34,254 bases of DNA from Oceanicola sp. S124 (GTDB taxonomy: Bacteria > Pseudomonadota > Alphaproteobacteria > Rhodobacterales > Rhodobacteraceae), in NCBI RefSeq assembly GCF_000220565.1, contig NZ_AFPM01000015.1, positions 1 through 34,254 of the forward strand, written 5' to 3'. A program made the translations under genes and the position numbers. Numbering within the stretch: the stretch's first letter is position 1; the number at the start of each line of letters is the position of its first letter. Below the pieces are notes generated by a model, which worked only from the letters and a program-made list of their open reading frames with translations, was not told the DNA's origin and did no database searches. Shown piece by piece: positions 33,070-34,254 of the stretch.

Positions 33070-33459
33070 CTAGCCCATGTCCAGCAGCGCCGAAAGCACG
33101 TCTGAGCGGCGCAGCATGCCGACAAGCTGGCCGCCCTCCAGCACCGGGAAGATGCGGTGCGGATGCGCCATGAAGGCCTCGGCGGCGGTGATCAGATCGT
33201 CATCGGCCTGCAGGCAGACCGGGTCGCGGGACATGGCCTCGGCCACGGTGCCCTTCCATTCCTGGTAGTAGCTGGCCTGCAGCGCGGGGCGGAAGCAGTC
33301 CTTCTGGCTGAGGATGCCGATCAGCTTCCCCGAAGCATCCAGCACCGGCGCGGCGGCCGCCCCGGCCCCGGCCAGCAGGGCGGCGGCGCGGCGCATCGGA
33401 GTATCGGGGCCAAGCGATACCCACTCCCTCTGCATGATCGTCGCGATACCTGTCCTCAT
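33070..33459 (-). CDS. CBS-domain pair protein
   Basis: This 129-residue soluble protein consists of two CBS motifs: about 5-60 (TIMQREWVSLGPDTPMRRAA ... GILSQKD) and about 70-125 (EAMSRDPVCLQADDDLITAA ... GMLRRSD). CBS pairs bind adenine nucleotides and sense energy state. Its ATG overlaps the NqrM stop (ATGA), so it is translationally coupled to the Na+-NQR operon. That placement suggests an energy or redox link to the pump, which is inference. Confidence 0.85.
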   Translation of the reverse strand: MRTGIATIMQREWVSLGPDTPMRRAAALLAGAGAAAAPVLDASGKLIGILSQKDCFRPALQASYYQEWKGTVAEAMSRDPVCLQADDDLITAAEAFMAHPHRIFPVLEGGQLVGMLRRSDVLSALLDMG

Positions 33460-33623
33460 GCCTCGTCCCCGCGCTTGCGGTTCGGGCAGACGGCGCAGTC
33501 GGCGCCCTTGATGCAGGAGGCCCCGCCGCAGGAGGTCTGCACCGGCCCGCGCCCGAACAGCAGCCCAAGCGCCAGCCCCCCGGCGGCCAGCAGGAAGATG
33601 GCGAGGGTGATGAGGAGTTCCAT
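33456..33623 (-). CDS. nqrM: NqrM-like Na+-NQR maturation protein, 55 residues
   Basis: This 55-residue protein has one N-terminal membrane helix (LLITLAIFLLAAGGLALGLLF) followed by a Cys-rich tail (TSCGGASCIKGADCAVCPN, four Cys). This is the form of NqrM, which is known to be needed for iron insertion into Na+-translocating NADH:quinone reductase. It has GGAG eight bases before the ATG and lies 30 nt after nqrF. Its stop overlaps the next start. The short length explains why it is easily missed in annotation. Confidence 0.85.
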   Translation of the reverse strand: MELLITLAIFLLAAGGLALGLLFGRGPVQTSCGGASCIKGADCAVCPNRKRGDEA

Positions 33624-33653
33624 TCAGTGCGCTCCTGACCGGTATGCCATGGT

Positions 33654-34254
33654 TCAGACCCCGAAATCGTCGTTGAAGATGTGGTCAGGCTGCACGCCCA
33701 GCCGGTCCAGCGTCGCCAGCACCGCCGAGATCATCACCGGCGGGCCGCAGAGGTAATATTCGCAGTCCTCGGGCGCGGGGTGGTCGCGCATCGCCCGCAT
33801 CACCGTATCATGGATGAAGCCCGTCGCCCCCGTCCAGCGGTCCCCGGGCGCCGGGTCCGACAGCGCCGGGGTCCAGGTGAAGTTGGGATGCCGCGCCGCG
33901 ATGGCGTCGAATTCCCCGACGTAGAACAGGTCCGCCAGAGAGCGCGCGCCGTAAAAATAGCGCATCCGGCGCGCAGTCCCCAGGCCCGCCTGCTCGTGGA
34001 TCATCGCGCGCAGCGGCGCCATGCCGACGCCGCCGCCGATGAAGACCATCTCGGCCCCGCTGTCCTGCACGTGGATCTCGCCGAAGGGGCCCGAAGCCTG
34101 CACTTCGTCCCCCGGCTGGCGGGCAAAGAGCCAGGACGAGACGACGCCGGGCGGGATTTCCTCTTCCCGGCCCGCCGGCGGCACGGCGAGACGGATGTTG
34201 AAGACCACCCGGCCCGCTGCCGTGTCCTCGGGGCGCGAGGCGATGGAATAGGCC
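33654..34254 (-). CDS. nqrF: Na+-translocating NADH:quinone reductase subunit F, 3' part
   Basis: The last 199 residues are visible; the gene continues past the window edge. The FAD site begins with AYSIASRPEDTAAGR, and the NAD-binding part follows: MVFIGGGVGMAPLRAMI, RYFYGARSLADLFYVGEFD and EYYLCGPPVMISAVL. NqrF takes electrons from NADH and passes them through FAD and a 2Fe-2S centre (beyond the edge) into the sodium pump in the cytoplasmic membrane. NqrM downstream supports the call. Confidence 0.95.
   Translation of the reverse strand, partial: AYSIASRPEDTAAGRVVFNIRLAVPPAGREEEIPPGVVSSWLFARQPGDEVQASGPFGEIHVQDSGAEMVFIGGGVGMAPLRAMIHEQAGLGTARRMRYFYGARSLADLFYVGEFDAIAARHPNFTWTPALSDPAPGDRWTGATGFIHDTVMRAMRDHPAPEDCEYYLCGPPVMISAVLATLDRLGVQPDHIFNDDFGV

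Overview
The window looks like chromosomal DNA of a marine, high-GC alphaproteobacterium of the Rhodobacteraceae (Roseobacter group). The grounds are a C4-pathway 5-aminolevulinate synthase (HemA) behind an FNR-type site, an alphaproteobacterial acetolactate synthase with the GEASW signature, a TRAP-transporter binding protein beside a Cache-domain two-component pair, and the end of a Na+-translocating NADH:quinone reductase operon (nqrF-nqrM), which suggests a sodium-rich habitat. No phage, transposase, plasmid or CRISPR locus is visible. The species assignment is inference.

Layout. 1-2717: start of a TRAP solute-binding protein gene (frameshifted), divergent from a sensor kinase / LuxR-type regulator pair. 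3034-5857: the ilvB-ilvN operon, with promoter, a 15-residue Leu-Val-Ile-Ile-Val leader peptide and a terminator that together form a classical attenuator. 5943-8633: a small conserved protein, an XRE-type regulator and an aminotransferase. 8727-11954: an M48 metalloprotease with TPRs, two tandem DsbA-like thioredoxin-fold proteins and an unlisted 53-residue membrane protein. 12013-15367 (minus): ispG, a methyltransferase and a RodZ-like protein. 15866-19434: hemA, an M20 dipeptidase and a small protein whose ribosome binding site is buried in a perfect 13-bp hairpin. 19435-21434: a gene-poor stretch with a REP-like repeat pair, tRNA-Asp(GTC), one orphan gene and tRNA-Val(TAC). 21483-25565: a glucosylglycerate cluster, with phosphatase and synthase convergent with a GH13_18 phosphorylase and separated from it by a 166-nt imperfect palindrome. 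26083-31764: an export and cell-envelope operon with a four-CxxC-repeat/Sel1 secreted protein (frameshifted), two SGNH hydrolases, an MBOAT acyltransferase and a small membrane protein. 31761-34254 (minus): nqrF, nqrM, a CBS-pair protein and a short Hsp70-like ATPase.

Functional picture. The region is mostly housekeeping (branched-chain amino acids, isoprenoid, heme, cell shape) with envelope quality control (M48/DsbA-like), a compatible-solute module (glucosylglycerate made by GpgS+GpgP and probably recycled by a phosphorylase) and a probable polymer O-acylation system (MBOAT plus SGNH proteins). The most notable unlabelled signals are the ilv attenuator, five copies of a GTAG-headed hairpin repeat resembling REP/BIME elements, the hairpin that hides the start of the 19027 gene, the long palindrome at 23588-23753, and two frameshifts that each sit in a run of C's and may be sequencing errors.
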